A DNA stretch of 64,000 nt from Oscillospiraceae bacterium (lineage in GTDB: Bacteria > Bacillota > Clostridia > Oscillospirales > Ruminococcaceae): contig JAFVOU010000040.1 in the NCBI GenBank assembly GCA_017505635.1, positions 82,617 through 146,616 on the forward strand. The letters are read 5' to 3'. How positions within the stretch are numbered: position 1 is the first letter of the stretch; each line of letters begins with the position of its first letter. Under the pieces are notes generated by a model. That model saw only the letters and a program-made list of their open reading frames with translations. It was not told the origin of the DNA and did not search any database. Made by a program: the position numbers and the translations under genes. Below, piece after piece: positions 37,315 through 46,600 of this stretch.

Positions 37315-38766
37315 ATGGATAAATTGTACAGCTTATCAGCTAAATCCATGAAAGAGCTTCTTGAAAAAAGAGAAGTTTCTTCCGTGGAAATTACAAAATC
37401 TGTAATCGAAAGAATAGAAAAAACAGATAAAGATGTTTGCGCATACAACTCCTACAACTTTGAAAATGCACTTAAAAATGCCGAAGCTGTAGATGCAAAA
37501 CGTGCAAAAGGCGAAACTTTGGGTGCACTTGCAGGTATTCCGCTTGCTGTTAAAGACAACATTCATGTTAAAGGTCTCAAAACAACATGTTCTTCCAAAA
37601 TGCTGGAAAACTTTGTAGCACCATTCAACGCTACAGTTACAGACAAACTCAATGCAAGTGATGCAATCATCGTTGGTAAAACAACAATGGACGAATTTGC
37701 AATGGGTTCTTCCGGTGAATCTTCAAAGCTTGCAGTAGCTAAAAACCCTTGGGACACAAGCAGAATCCCTGGCGGTTCTTCTTCCGGTTCTGCAGTAACA
37801 GTTGCAGCAAGTCAGGTTCCGTTTGCTATGGGTACTGATACAGGCGGGTCCATCCGTATGCCTGCAGCTTACACCGGTGTGCTTGGTCTCAAACCTACTT
37901 ATGGTACAGTTTCCCGTTATGGTATCATTCCGCTTGCTTCTTCTTTTGACCAGGCAGGTCCTATGGCAAGAAATGTTGATGACCTTGCAATGCTCTTTGG
38001 TGCAGTTTGCGGCAGAGATACAAAAGATGCTGTTACCAAAAACTACACATTTGACGGTTATGGTGACAGTGTAAAAGGCATGAAAATCGGTGTGCCAAAA
38101 GAATATTACGGCGAAGGTGTTCAGCCTGCTGTTAAAGAAAGAGTTTTCGAAGCTATCGAAACACTTAAAGCACAGGGGGCAGAAATCATTGATATTTCTC
38201 TGCCGTCTACAGAATATGCACTTGCTGCATACTATATCATCTGCTGTGCAGAAGCAGCTTCCAACCTTGGCAGATATGACGGTCTCCGTTATGGTTTCCG
38301 CGGCAGCAATACATCCAATGTTGAAGACCTTTATCTTACAACAAGAAGCGAAGGCTTCGGCGATGAAGTTAAACGCAGAATTATGCTTGGTACATGCGTA
38401 CTCAGCAGCGGTTACAGCGATGCATACTACAAACGTGCAAAACTTCTTCAGCAGAACCTTGCTGCAGAATTTACAGAAGCATTTAAATCCTGCGATGTAA
38501 TCATCACACCATCCATCGCTCTCACAGCTTGGAAATTCGGCGAAAAAGCAGGCAACCCTGCCGAAGTTTATGCAGCTGATATCTGCACAATCACACTCAA
38601 TATTGCAGGTCTTCCTGGTATGAGTGTTCCTTGTGGTTTTGACAGCAGCAACAATATGCCTGTTGGTTTCCAGATTATCGGTAAAAAATTCAGAGAATCT
38701 GACATTCTTACAGTTGCTAAATGCTATGAAAACGCAGTTGGCGGCTTTGCAGTAAAGGAGTTTTAA
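37315..38766 (+). CDS. gatA: Glu-tRNA(Gln) amidotransferase subunit A
   Basis: A 483-residue amidase-signature enzyme that releases ammonia from glutamine. The Ser-cisSer-Lys triad is visible: Lys in AVKDNI near 77, GGSSSGSAV with the catalytic serines at about 152-176, and the signature TDTGGSIRMPAA. GGAGA sets the ATG at 37315 over an in-frame TTG at 37309. It is rich in C-ending codons, a sign of high expression. Confidence 0.96.
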   Translation: MDKLYSLSAKSMKELLEKREVSSVEITKSVIERIEKTDKDVCAYNSYNFENALKNAEAVDAKRAKGETLGALAGIPLAVKDNIHVKGLKTTCSSKMLENFVAPFNATVTDKLNASDAIIVGKTTMDEFAMGSSGESSKLAVAKNPWDTSRIPGGSSSGSAVTVAASQVPFAMGTDTGGSIRMPAAYTGVLGLKPTYGTVSRYGIIPLASSFDQAGPMARNVDDLAMLFGAVCGRDTKDAVTKNYTFDGYGDSVKGMKIGVPKEYYGEGVQPAVKERVFEAIETLKAQGAEIIDISLPSTEYALAAYYIICCAEAASNLGRYDGLRYGFRGSNTSNVEDLYLTTRSEGFGDEVKRRIMLGTCVLSSGYSDAYYKRAKLLQQNLAAEFTEAFKSCDVIITPSIALTAWKFGEKAGNPAEVYAADICTITLNIAGLPGMSVPCGFDSSNNMPVGFQIIGKKFRESDILTVAKCYENAVGGFAVKEF

Positions 38767-38769
38767 GCT

Positions 38770-40212
38770 ATGAATAATAAATACGAAATCGTTGTTGGCT
38801 TAGAAGTACACGCAGAGCTTTCAACAAAAACAAAAATCTTCTGTGGCTGTAAAAATGAATTTGGTGCAGAAGTAAATACAAATGTTTGTCCTGTTTGTAT
38901 GGGGCTTCCTGGTACACTCCCTGTACTTAACGAAAAAGTTGTTGAATACGGCATCAGAATGGGTCATGCACTCAACTGTACAATCAACCGTGCTACAAAA
39001 CACGACAGAAAGAACTATTTCTATGCTGACCTTCCAAAAGCATATCAGACAACACAGGATGATGTGCCGCTTTGTGCAAACGGCTATCTTGATATCCTTG
39101 TAGGTGATGAAACAAGAAGAATCGGCATCACAAGACTTCACATCGAAGAAGATACAGCAAAACTTATCCATGCTGACGAATTCGGCGGCACACTTATCGA
39201 CTTTAACCGTTGCGGTGTTCCTCTTATCGAAATCGTTTCCGAACCTGATATGCGTTCTGCTGAAGAAGCAAAAGTATATCTTGAAACACTCAGAACAATT
39301 CTTCTGTACCTTGGTATCAGCGATGCCAAAATGCAGGAAGGTTCCATCCGTGCAGACGTTAACGTTTCTGTAAGACCTGTGGGCGCAAAAGAATACGGTG
39401 TTCGTGTTGAAACTAAAAACGTTTCCAGCTTCAGCGGTGTTTACAATGCTATCGTTTACGAAGCAAACAGACAGATTGAAGTGCTTGAAAACGGCGGCGA
39501 ACTGTTCCAGGAAACAAGACGCTGGGATGATGCAGCAGGCAAAAACGTGCTTATGCGTTCCAAAGAAGACGCACAGGACTACCGTTACTTCCCTGAACCT
39601 GACCTTCTTGGTTATGTTATTCCGGAAGAAACAGTTGAACAGCTTAAAGCTGAACTTCCTGAACTGCCTGTGCAGAAAACACTCCGCTATATGAACGAAT
39701 GCGGTCTTTCCCGTGCAGATGCAGAAACAATTGCACTCAGCAAAGACAAAGCATTTTTCTTTGACGCATGTATGGCAACAGGCAAATGCGGTCCAAAACT
39801 TCTTTCCAACTGGGTACTTGGTGAAGTTACACGTGTAGCAAACGAAAGAAGATGTGAAATCAGCGAACTTCCTCTTACAGTGGAAAATCTTGTTGATATG
39901 ATTGCTCTTATCGAAAACAAAACAATTTCCAATGCAGCTGCAAAAACTGTATTTGAAATTATTGTGGACAAAGACGAAAAACCTGCAGATATCGTTAAGG
40001 CAAAAGGTCTTGCACAGATAAGTGACTCTTCTGCTTTGCAGACAATTGTTGACAGCGTTATCGCAGCAAACGAAAAGGCAATCAATGACTATAAAGGCGG
40101 CAGAACAAATGTTCTTGGCTTCCTTGTTGGTCAGTGTATGAAACAGTCCAAAGGACAGGGCAACCCTGCAATGTTCAAGGATATGATGATTGCAGCTATC
40201 GAAAACAGCTAA
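38770..40212 (+). CDS. gatB: Asp/Glu-tRNA amidotransferase subunit B
   Basis: A 480-residue kinase subunit that activates the tRNA-bound acid. It has VGLEVHAELSTKTKIFCGC at the start, NVCPVCMGLPGTLPVLN, the DRKNYFYADLPKAYQ signature and a C-terminal YqeY-like tail. The length is standard, and it is 3 bases behind gatA. Confidence 0.96.
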   Translation: MNNKYEIVVGLEVHAELSTKTKIFCGCKNEFGAEVNTNVCPVCMGLPGTLPVLNEKVVEYGIRMGHALNCTINRATKHDRKNYFYADLPKAYQTTQDDVPLCANGYLDILVGDETRRIGITRLHIEEDTAKLIHADEFGGTLIDFNRCGVPLIEIVSEPDMRSAEEAKVYLETLRTILLYLGISDAKMQEGSIRADVNVSVRPVGAKEYGVRVETKNVSSFSGVYNAIVYEANRQIEVLENGGELFQETRRWDDAAGKNVLMRSKEDAQDYRYFPEPDLLGYVIPEETVEQLKAELPELPVQKTLRYMNECGLSRADAETIALSKDKAFFFDACMATGKCGPKLLSNWVLGEVTRVANERRCEISELPLTVENLVDMIALIENKTISNAAAKTVFEIIVDKDEKPADIVKAKGLAQISDSSALQTIVDSVIAANEKAINDYKGGRTNVLGFLVGQCMKQSKGQGNPAMFKDMMIAAIENS

Positions 40213-40222
40213 TAAAACATAA

Positions 40223-40252
40223 AAGGGAAGGAGAAAATCCTTCCCTTGATTT
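40223..40252 (+). terminator. Hairpin after gatB
   Basis: AAGGGAAGGA (40223-40232) pairs with TCCTTCCCTT (40238-40247) around GAAAA. The T tract is poor, so it may only attenuate; the next gene on the same strand starts at 40270. Confidence 0.6.
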
Positions 40253-40269
40253 ATAAAGAGATTAAGATT

Positions 40270-41412
40270 ATGACAGAAAGAATAAGCCAGTATTTAAATC
40301 AGGATATTGCATATATTGTTGTCAGCGGAGTAAGAAAAGGCGTTGAAAGCGAATATTCAAAGGTTACAGCTAAACCGTTTGCGGCAAAAGACGGTATTAA
40401 ATTTCAGCTTGAATATACAAAAGGCAAACAGGTTGTGCATCAGAATATTGAAAAAGATGCACTTGCGGAAAATATTGCACAGCTTTTTATAACATTTACA
40501 CAGTGTGTTATCTATGGTGCAGAAAATGATTATCACCTTAACTGTTTTAATGGTAAAATCAAAGCCAAAACTATGGCACCAAGCAAAAAGGTTAAAGTTG
40601 CAGCACACAACAAGCAGAAAGAATACATCCTCAATGAAGGAGAAGATATAGACTTTTTGATTTATCTTGGTGTTATGACCAAGGATAAAAAGATTGTAAG
40701 GGCAAAGTACAACAAGTTCCGCCAGATAAATAAATATCTGGAACTGCTTAAAAGTTCTGTGGATACCTTACCGACAGACAGACCGCTTAAAATTGTTGAT
40801 TTTGGGTGCGGCAAGGCGTATCTTACATTTGCATTGTACTATTATATTGTAAAAATTCTTGGCAGAGAAGCATATATCACAGGTCTTGACCTTAAGGAAG
40901 ATGTAATTGACTACTGCAACAAAGTGGCAAAAGAGCTTAACTATGATACACTTGAGTTTCAGAAAGGTGATATCAAAAATTACTCCAGAACTCAGGATGT
41001 TGATATGGTAATTATGCTGCATGCCTGTGACAATGCAACAGATGAAGGCATTGTTCAGAGCATCAAATTCAATGCAAAAATTATCATTGCAGTTCCGTGC
41101 TGTCAGCACGAGTTCTTTCCTCAGATAAAAAATGACGATTTAAAACCAATGCTTGGACACGGGATTATCAAAGAAAGACTTTCTGCTCTTGTTACAGACA
41201 GTCTGCGCGCACAGATACTTAAAGCTGTTGGATTTGAAGTATCTGTAATGGAATTTATCGAAACAGAGCATACACCTAAAAATATTGCAATAAAAGCGGT
41301 CAGAAAAGGTGGTTTCAATAAAGCTGCTTACGATGAATATACCTCGTTCCGCGATAATTTCTGCCTTAATCCATATATTGAACGACGGTTTAAAGAAGAA
41401 AATATATTATAA
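40270..41412 (+). CDS. SAM-dependent methyltransferase (Methyltransf_25-like)
   Basis: A 380-residue protein. An N-terminal domain (about 1-160) of unknown fold is followed by a Rossmann methyltransferase with motif I VDFGCGKAYLTFAL (about 174-187), the acidic D in ITGLDLK and MLHACDNATDEG. The layout resembles the RRNAD1-type proteins. The later C-C-Q-H in VPCCQHEFF is typical of this group. Substrate unknown; an RNA target is possible. The in-frame TTG at 40246 lies in the preceding hairpin, so the ATG at 40270 is taken. Confidence 0.8.
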   Translation: MTERISQYLNQDIAYIVVSGVRKGVESEYSKVTAKPFAAKDGIKFQLEYTKGKQVVHQNIEKDALAENIAQLFITFTQCVIYGAENDYHLNCFNGKIKAKTMAPSKKVKVAAHNKQKEYILNEGEDIDFLIYLGVMTKDKKIVRAKYNKFRQINKYLELLKSSVDTLPTDRPLKIVDFGCGKAYLTFALYYYIVKILGREAYITGLDLKEDVIDYCNKVAKELNYDTLEFQKGDIKNYSRTQDVDMVIMLHACDNATDEGIVQSIKFNAKIIIAVPCCQHEFFPQIKNDDLKPMLGHGIIKERLSALVTDSLRAQILKAVGFEVSVMEFIETEHTPKNIAIKAVRKGGFNKAAYDEYTSFRDNFCLNPYIERRFKEENIL

Positions 41413-41440
41413 TAAAAACAAAATATAATTATATGAATAA

Positions 41441-41476
41441 ACACAGCTGATACTGTTATGTCAGCTGTGTTTTTTA
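41441..41476 (+). terminator. Terminator before spoIIIA
   Basis: A perfect 10-pair stem ACACAGCTGA/TCAGCTGTGT with a 10-base loop is followed by seven T. It isolates the spoIIIA operon from the methyltransferase. Confidence 0.88.
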
Positions 41477-41482
41477 TTTGGA

Positions 41483-41509
41483 ATATTGAAAGGACAGGCA
41501 TCATATATT
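41483..41509 (+). promoter_or_regulatory. Sigma-E-type promoter of the spoIIIA operon
   Basis: ATATT (41483-41487), 14 bases, CATATATT (41502-41509) matches the mother-cell sigma-E pattern. It lies 19 bases upstream of the spoIIIAA start, between a terminator and the ribosome site. Bacillus spoIIIA is sigma-E controlled. Confidence 0.7.
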
Positions 41510-41527
41510 TAAACAGAGGTGATGCTT

Positions 41528-42352
41528 GTGGAAAAGCTGTACAGACATTTTCCTGATAAGCTTGTAAGATATCTTGAAAATTATAGTTCGATAAATGATG
41601 TTACAGAAATTCGTATGCGGGCGGACAATATAATTCAGTTTACCGAAAAAGGAATAATTAAACAGGCGGAAAAGATGTTTATCACAAAAGGGGAACTGGA
41701 AGATGTTTTTTTCTCGATGTGTGAATATTCACAGAATGCATATGAAGATGAAATTTCAAACGGTTTTATTACTCTGGAAAATGGCGTTCGTGCAGGTATA
41801 GGCGGAGAGTTTTACCACAGTGATACAACAGATAAATATCTTTTAAGGGATTTGCGGTCTCTCAATATCCGCATTCCGTCAGATAATATTTATTTTTACA
41901 GACAGGAGCAGTTTTTTGAAAAAAATCCTGTCAGTACACTGATAATAGGTCCTCCGCACAGTGGTAAAACATCACTTATAAAGATTTATGCAGAACACCT
42001 GTCACACAGTAACCGCATATGTATCTGTGATGAACGAAGAGAGATATATGTAAAAAACTTAAACTGTGACGTGATAAAAAGCATAAAAAAATCTGTGGCG
42101 ATATCCATGGCTACACGCACCCTTAATCCGCAGTTTATACTGTGTGATGAAATATCAGCAAAAGAGGCAGAGGAAATATTGTCTGCTGTAAATACGGGTG
42201 TAGGATTTATATGTTCGGTACATGGAAAAACACTTGAAGAAATATCAAGGGTACGGGGAATAAATATGCTTATAGAAAATGGTGTGTTTAAGAGATTTGT
42301 ACAGCTTTCGGATGACAATAAATTTACTATAAAGGAAATAACAGATGTTTAA
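41528..42352 (+). CDS. spoIIIAA: Stage III sporulation ATPase SpoIIIAA
   Basis: A 274-residue ATPase related to type II/IV secretion ATPases that drives the mother-cell side of the A-Q feeding channel. Walker A IIGPPHSGKTSLIK is near 139-151, with a Walker-B-like FILCDEIS and the arginine-rich CICDERREIYV. AGAGGTG at 41515-41521 with the GTG at 41528 is preferred; an ATG at 41522 overlaps the site. The next gene overlaps by 8 bases. Confidence 0.93.
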   Translation: MEKLYRHFPDKLVRYLENYSSINDVTEIRMRADNIIQFTEKGIIKQAEKMFITKGELEDVFFSMCEYSQNAYEDEISNGFITLENGVRAGIGGEFYHSDTTDKYLLRDLRSLNIRIPSDNIYFYRQEQFFEKNPVSTLIIGPPHSGKTSLIKIYAEHLSHSNRICICDERREIYVKNLNCDVIKSIKKSVAISMATRTLNPQFILCDEISAKEAEEILSAVNTGVGFICSVHGKTLEEISRVRGINMLIENGVFKRFVQLSDDNKFTIKEITDV

Positions 42353-42779
42353 AATTGCCGGATGTATTCTGATTATGACATCAACAGTGTTTATATTCAG
42401 CCAAAAGGTACTTGAACATTATTTCACATATAAGTTTTTGTCTGAAATTCTGGATATTATCATTAAAATACAGTACGAAAATGGTTCTAATATTCCTTAT
42501 GCAAAAATATACGTGAAAATTGGCTTTGATAACATAAATTTTTTTGCAAAGGTAAAAACAAATGGATATATAAAACGCAGTGAAATTGATGCCGTACAGA
42601 TTTTTTTCAAAAATCTTGGAAAAAGGGATAAAAACAGCGAAAAGGAATATATAGAATACAACCAGAAAATTATAAGTGCCAGGGCACAGAGGTATTATTC
42701 GGATTATAACGAAATAAAAAAATCGCGGTTTATGTGCGGAATAGCCTCCGGACTGATGATAATTATATTATTTATATAG
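42345..42779 (+). CDS. spoIIIAB: Stage III sporulation protein SpoIIIAB
   Basis: A 144-residue protein, slightly shorter than the usual 170, with N- and C-terminal hydrophobic segments and a helical middle. It resembles the type II secretion F-protein half. Identity is based on order and layout rather than on strong motifs: the A of the operon lies before and the very distinctive AC follows. Confidence 0.85.
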   Translation: MFKIAGCILIMTSTVFIFSQKVLEHYFTYKFLSEILDIIIKIQYENGSNIPYAKIYVKIGFDNINFFAKVKTNGYIKRSEIDAVQIFFKNLGKRDKNSEKEYIEYNQKIISARAQRYYSDYNEIKKSRFMCGIASGLMIIILFI

Positions 42780-42788
42780 GAGCTAAAA

Positions 42789-42983
42789 ATGGAAGTCGAT
42801 TTGATATTTAAAATTGCGGCGATAGGGATAATTGTTTCGGTGCTAAATCAGGTGCTTATACGTTCGGGAAGAGAAGAACAGGCGATGATGACGACACTTA
42901 CAGGACTTATTGTGGTTCTTACAATGGTTATAAATCAGATTAAAGAACTTTTTGTTACCATTAAATATTTATTTGAATTGTAG
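42789..42983 (+). CDS. spoIIIAC: Stage III sporulation protein SpoIIIAC
   Basis: A 64-residue protein with two helices, FKIAAIGIIVSVLNQVL and GLIVVLTMVINQIKELF, typical of SpoIIIAC. AGGAGCTAAA precedes the ATG. Confidence 0.93.
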   Translation: MEVDLIFKIAAIGIIVSVLNQVLIRSGREEQAMMTTLTGLIVVLTMVINQIKELFVTIKYLFEL

Positions 42984-42987
42984 AAAT

Positions 42988-43374
42988 ATGGAAATATTTA
43001 AAATAGCATTGCTTATAATAACGGTGCTTGTAATATCAGGCGGAATACCTGCTTTAAGCAAGGAAATAACTGTAATTATGACCTTTTCTTGCTGTATAGT
43101 AGTTTTACTTTACATACTTGAACAGATTATTCCTGCGGTAAATTATATAAAAAGCATTGCATCCAATATATCATTCAGTGGTATGGATATAATATTAAAA
43201 TCTGTCGGAGTTGGTTTTGTTACACAGCTTGTGTCAGATATTGCACTGGACAGCAATAACAGGACACTGGCTGACCAGATGGTGTTTGCCGGCAGAGTGT
43301 GTATCCTTATGTTGGCGATGCCGGTGTTTATGGATGTTTTTAAAATTATAGAGAAACTGACAAATGGTTTATGA
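42988..43374 (+). CDS. spoIIIAD: Stage III sporulation protein SpoIIIAD
   Basis: A 128-residue membrane protein with three to four helices. The start at the ATG at 42988 (MEIFKIALLI) fits the family; earlier starts fall inside spoIIIAC. It ends with an ATGA overlap into spoIIIAE. Confidence 0.92.
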   Translation: MEIFKIALLIITVLVISGGIPALSKEITVIMTFSCCIVVLLYILEQIIPAVNYIKSIASNISFSGMDIILKSVGVGFVTQLVSDIALDSNNRTLADQMVFAGRVCILMLAMPVFMDVFKIIEKLTNGL

Positions 43375-44435
43375 AAAAATTAGTAATAGCAGTTGTAGTA
43401 ATAATTTTTCTGTCTCTGCCTGTTTCGGCGCAGGGAACAGACAACGGATATTCCTATAGGCTGGAGGAATTATTGTCGGAATATAATATCAGCTATGATA
43501 AATTGAAGGAATATCCTTTTGAAACTCTATGGGAGACAGTAAAAAAGGAAATAAAAGATTATTTTGTTGTTCCATTGGACTCGCTGTATAAAATAACAGC
43601 TATACTGCTGGTTACAGCAATGATTAATTTTTTGAATTTTGATAATAACAGGCAGATTGTACAGATAATCAATATGGTTGCCATGCTGATAATGTTCTAT
43701 ACAGTTTTTGATGTTTTTACAGATATGACAAAGAATGTTTCTGATATGCTTTATAATCTGAAAAATTTTATGCTTACATTTGTTCCTGTACTTGGTGGAA
43801 TTACCTTTGCGTCGGGAGAGGTAATAACATCTTCGGTTTATACGGGATTTTTTCTTATAACAGTTGTTGCAGTGGCAAATATATGTGTAACTTATATAAT
43901 ACCGTCAATCAATCTTTATCTGGCAGTGGGTGTTACATCGGGAATAACCTCGGTGATAAATCTTAAACCGTTGTGTGATTTTTACTCGAAAACTGTAAAA
44001 CTGGCTATGACAGCAGTTGTTTCAGTGCTTTGCTTTATGCTGTCGCTGCAGAATGTGATAGCACAGGGTAAAGACGGGCTTGCACTTAAAGCGGGTAAAC
44101 TGCTTGTTACAAGTGCGGTTCCCATAATAGGGTCAAGTCTGGAAAATGCGGTGGGCAGTGTCTATGCCAGTATGGGGGTTTTAAAAGGATTCTGCGGTCT
44201 TGCGGGAATTGCTGTAGTTACGGGTATATTTTTGCCGAATATTATCACCCTGACAGCAAACTGGATTTGTTATCAGATTATATCGGTAATAAGCGAAATG
44301 CTTGAAAACAGCTGGGCAAAACAACTGTTTGAATATTTTATAGAAGTAATAGAAATTTTACTTTCTGTAAGTGTATTGTTTATGGTGCTTCTTTTGTTTT
44401 CGCTTACAGTTATGATAAAGGCAACAGGTATATGA
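43371..44435 (+). CDS. spoIIIAE: Stage III sporulation protein SpoIIIAE
   Basis: A 354-residue protein with a signal peptide (about 1-20, ending VSAQG) and about seven helices. The segment APIIGSSLENAVGS-like here reads VPIIGSSLENAVGSVYAS, a family hallmark. It forms part of the channel base in the mother-cell membrane. It overlaps the genes on both sides by 4 bases. Confidence 0.94.
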   Translation: MKKLVIAVVVIIFLSLPVSAQGTDNGYSYRLEELLSEYNISYDKLKEYPFETLWETVKKEIKDYFVVPLDSLYKITAILLVTAMINFLNFDNNRQIVQIINMVAMLIMFYTVFDVFTDMTKNVSDMLYNLKNFMLTFVPVLGGITFASGEVITSSVYTGFFLITVVAVANICVTYIIPSINLYLAVGVTSGITSVINLKPLCDFYSKTVKLAMTAVVSVLCFMLSLQNVIAQGKDGLALKAGKLLVTSAVPIIGSSLENAVGSVYASMGVLKGFCGLAGIAVVTGIFLPNIITLTANWICYQIISVISEMLENSWAKQLFEYFIEVIEILLSVSVLFMVLLLFSLTVMIKATGI

Positions 44436-44893
44436 TTATGGAAAAAACAGCTTATATTACGGGTATACTCTGTATCGCGGTTTTTATTATGGGATTGTTC
44501 TATCAGCTTGGAGGCTTTGAAAAAACAGAAAGAATTATAAGATTTGTAACAGCTGTATGTATAGTTTCGATGCTGTTTAACAGCATAAGAGATTTTGAAT
44601 TAACACCTTTTATCCAAGGCATACAAAATGAAACTGAACAGTATAATTTTGAAGATAGTTTCTACAGCAGTGTTATATCTGAAACACAGGCGGAACTGGA
44701 AGATATAATAAAAAAGCGGCTGTCGGAAAAAAACATATCCTATAATTCCGTAGAGGTGCATATATTAGAACAAAACGGAAACTTAACTGCAGGCGAGATA
44801 ATTGTAAGCTGTGATAAAAAATATGCTGATACGGTTTATGGCTGCATCAGTGACATAGCAACAGAAAACACAAAGATAAATATAGGAGACTGA
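44432..44893 (+). CDS. spoIIIAF: Stage III sporulation protein SpoIIIAF
   Basis: A 153-residue protein with two N-terminal helices (about 8-55) and a C-terminal ring-building-type domain with YNSVEVHILEQNGNLTAGEI. ATG at 44432 overlaps the previous stop; a second ATG at 44438 is also possible. Confidence 0.9.
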   Translation: MIMEKTAYITGILCIAVFIMGLFYQLGGFEKTERIIRFVTAVCIVSMLFNSIRDFELTPFIQGIQNETEQYNFEDSFYSSVISETQAELEDIIKKRLSEKNISYNSVEVHILEQNGNLTAGEIIVSCDKKYADTVYGCISDIATENTKINIGD

Positions 44894-44898
44894 AAGCT

Positions 44899-45441
44899 GT
44901 GAAGGCGGATTTTTCAATCATAAAAGAAAAACTGGCAGGTAAAGGTAAAAATTACTATTTTGTAATTATCGGAATAATCGGGATAATGCTTGTTGCTTCA
45001 GGAGAAACGGAAACAAGAAAAAAAGAAAATGCAGTACAGCAGGATTATTTTTTGTATGAATACAAAATTAAAACAGAAAAGGAACTTACAGAATTCCTGG
45101 AGAATGTTGAAGGGGTAGGAAAGGTAAAGGTTATAATTTCTCTTGAATCGGGTCAGGAAAATATATATGCACAGAAAGAAAAAGCTGTAAACAATATAAA
45201 AAAAGAAAACAGTACAGATGGTTATTCCGACAGCAGCACATATGAGAATGAATATATCATTATTAAAAATACAGGCGAAGAGCAGGCACTTATAGAAAAA
45301 ACCATGCAGCCTGCTGTGCAGGGTGTTGCGGTGGCATGCAGCGGTGCTGATGATATATCAGTTGTTCTTGCGGTAACAAATTCTGTTTCTGTAGTACTTG
45401 ATGTTCCCACACATAAAATATGTGTTACTAAAATGAGATAA
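44899..45441 (+). CDS. spoIIIAG: Stage III sporulation protein SpoIIIAG
   Basis: A 180-residue protein with one helix (about 20-34) and an extracytoplasmic ring-forming domain. It has the family blocks VEGVGKVKVIISLESG and PAVQGVAVACSGADD. SpoIIIAG forms a large ring in the intermembrane space. The start is GTG. Length is slightly below the usual 200-230. Confidence 0.93.
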   Translation: MKADFSIIKEKLAGKGKNYYFVIIGIIGIMLVASGETETRKKENAVQQDYFLYEYKIKTEKELTEFLENVEGVGKVKVIISLESGQENIYAQKEKAVNNIKKENSTDGYSDSSTYENEYIIIKNTGEEQALIEKTMQPAVQGVAVACSGADDISVVLAVTNSVSVVLDVPTHKICVTKMR

Positions 45442-45462
45442 TGATTTTGGAGGCTATACAAT

Positions 45463-46098
45463 ATGAAAAAACTGGACAGACAAAGAAAAGTTACATTGGC
45501 GGTATTATCTATGGCATTGGTGGTTGCAGTATATCTTAACTGGCAGTACTCGCGCACGGGAGCAGATGTACATATTATGACCGATGAAGCAGCATCAGTT
45601 CTTGATGAAGAACTGGCGGGAATTATTGAACAGCAGACAATAAATCCTGACGGTGATTTGCTTGCAGCCGAGGCAGAAAACGCAGAAGAAACAGCAAAAA
45701 ATTACGGAGATGCTCAGCTGGTTGCAACAACAGCAAAATCGGCACAGAAATATTTTGAAGAAACAAGGCTTACAAGGCAGAAGTCTAGAGATGAAGCGCT
45801 GGATGTTCTGCAGAAAACATTGAAAAACGCAAAGATACCGGAAAGTGAAAAGACGCAGGCTACAGAGAAACTTGCGGTTATAGTAAAAGATATTACAACG
45901 GAAACTGACGTAGAAAACCTTGTAAAGGCAAAAGGCTTTTCAGACTGTGTGGCATTTATCAGCGACGGGAAAATAACAGTTGCTGTTCAGACAAAGTCGG
46001 GAGAACTTACAAAACAGAATGTTGCACAAATAAGGGATATTGTTTTGAGTAAAACTGCCATAGACAGTCAGAATATTGTTGTGATAGAAGTAAAATAA
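45463..46098 (+). CDS. spoIIIAH: Stage III sporulation protein SpoIIIAH
   Basis: A 211-residue protein with one N-terminal helix (about 8-25), an acidic linker (about 40-90) and the conserved YscJ-like domain (about 95-205) that docks to SpoIIQ of the forespore. LTRQKSRDEALDVLQ and GFSDCVAFIS are typical. GGAGG precedes the ATG by 10 bases. It ends the spoIIIA operon. Confidence 0.93.
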   Translation: MKKLDRQRKVTLAVLSMALVVAVYLNWQYSRTGADVHIMTDEAASVLDEELAGIIEQQTINPDGDLLAAEAENAEETAKNYGDAQLVATTAKSAQKYFEETRLTRQKSRDEALDVLQKTLKNAKIPESEKTQATEKLAVIVKDITTETDVENLVKAKGFSDCVAFISDGKITVAVQTKSGELTKQNVAQIRDIVLSKTAIDSQNIVVIEVK

Positions 46099-46121
46099 TA
46101 CATTGATATTCATAAAAAGTG

Positions 46122-46150
46122 TTGTTATATTCATAATTTAGTGGTATAAT
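46122..46150 (+). promoter_or_regulatory. Vegetative promoter of asp23-nusB
   Basis: TTGTTA (46122-46127), 17 bases, TATAAT (46145-46150) lies in the short gap after spoIIIAH. It gives the following housekeeping genes expression independent of sporulation. Confidence 0.72.
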
Positions 46151-46176
46151 ATACATTAATTACGGAGGTATACAGA

Positions 46177-46530
46177 ATGGAAGTTAAAAATACAAATCAG
46201 CCAATAGGCAGTTTGAATATCTCAACAGGTGTAGTTGAAAAAATTGCAAAACTTGCAGCACTCGAAATTGAAGGTGTTGCGGAGGTGTCCACAGGTTCTT
46301 CCGGTGTAAAAGGTGTTTTTGCAAAAACAAACCTGCAGAAACCGGTAACTGTTGCTATAACAGACGGAGTGGCAGAAATTGACATTAACCTTGTTCTCAG
46401 ATATGGTTGCAAAGTACCTTCTGTGTGCAAAAATGTTCAGGAAGCAGTAAAATCAAATGTTCAGCTTATGACAGAGATTGCAGTTTCAAAGGTTAATATC
46501 AATGTAACCGGTGTACAGGCAGAAAATTAA
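46177..46530 (+). CDS. Asp23/Gls24-family envelope stress protein
   Basis: A 117-residue protein of the Asp23 family (YqhY type). It has the blocks ISTGVVEKIAKLAALEIEGV and GVAEIDINLVLRYGCKVP. YqhY is normally linked to accBC and controls acetyl-CoA carboxylase in Bacillus; accBC is not here. CGGAGG precedes the ATG. Confidence 0.93.
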   Translation: MEVKNTNQPIGSLNISTGVVEKIAKLAALEIEGVAEVSTGSSGVKGVFAKTNLQKPVTVAITDGVAEIDINLVLRYGCKVPSVCKNVQEAVKSNVQLMTEIAVSKVNINVTGVQAEN

Positions 46531-46545
46531 TTATATGGTTAATAT

Positions 46546-46580
46546 TAATATCCCTCCCAGCATATGATGGGAGGGTATAT
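46546..46580 (+). other. Hairpin between asp23 and nusB
   Basis: AATATCCCTCCCA pairs with TGGGAGGGTATATT (one gap at the base) around a 7-base loop. No T run follows. It could be an RNA-processing or stabilising element that sets different levels for the two genes. The nusB ribosome site lies just after it. Confidence 0.55.
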
Positions 46581-46600
46581 TAAACAGGAAGGGAAAATAT

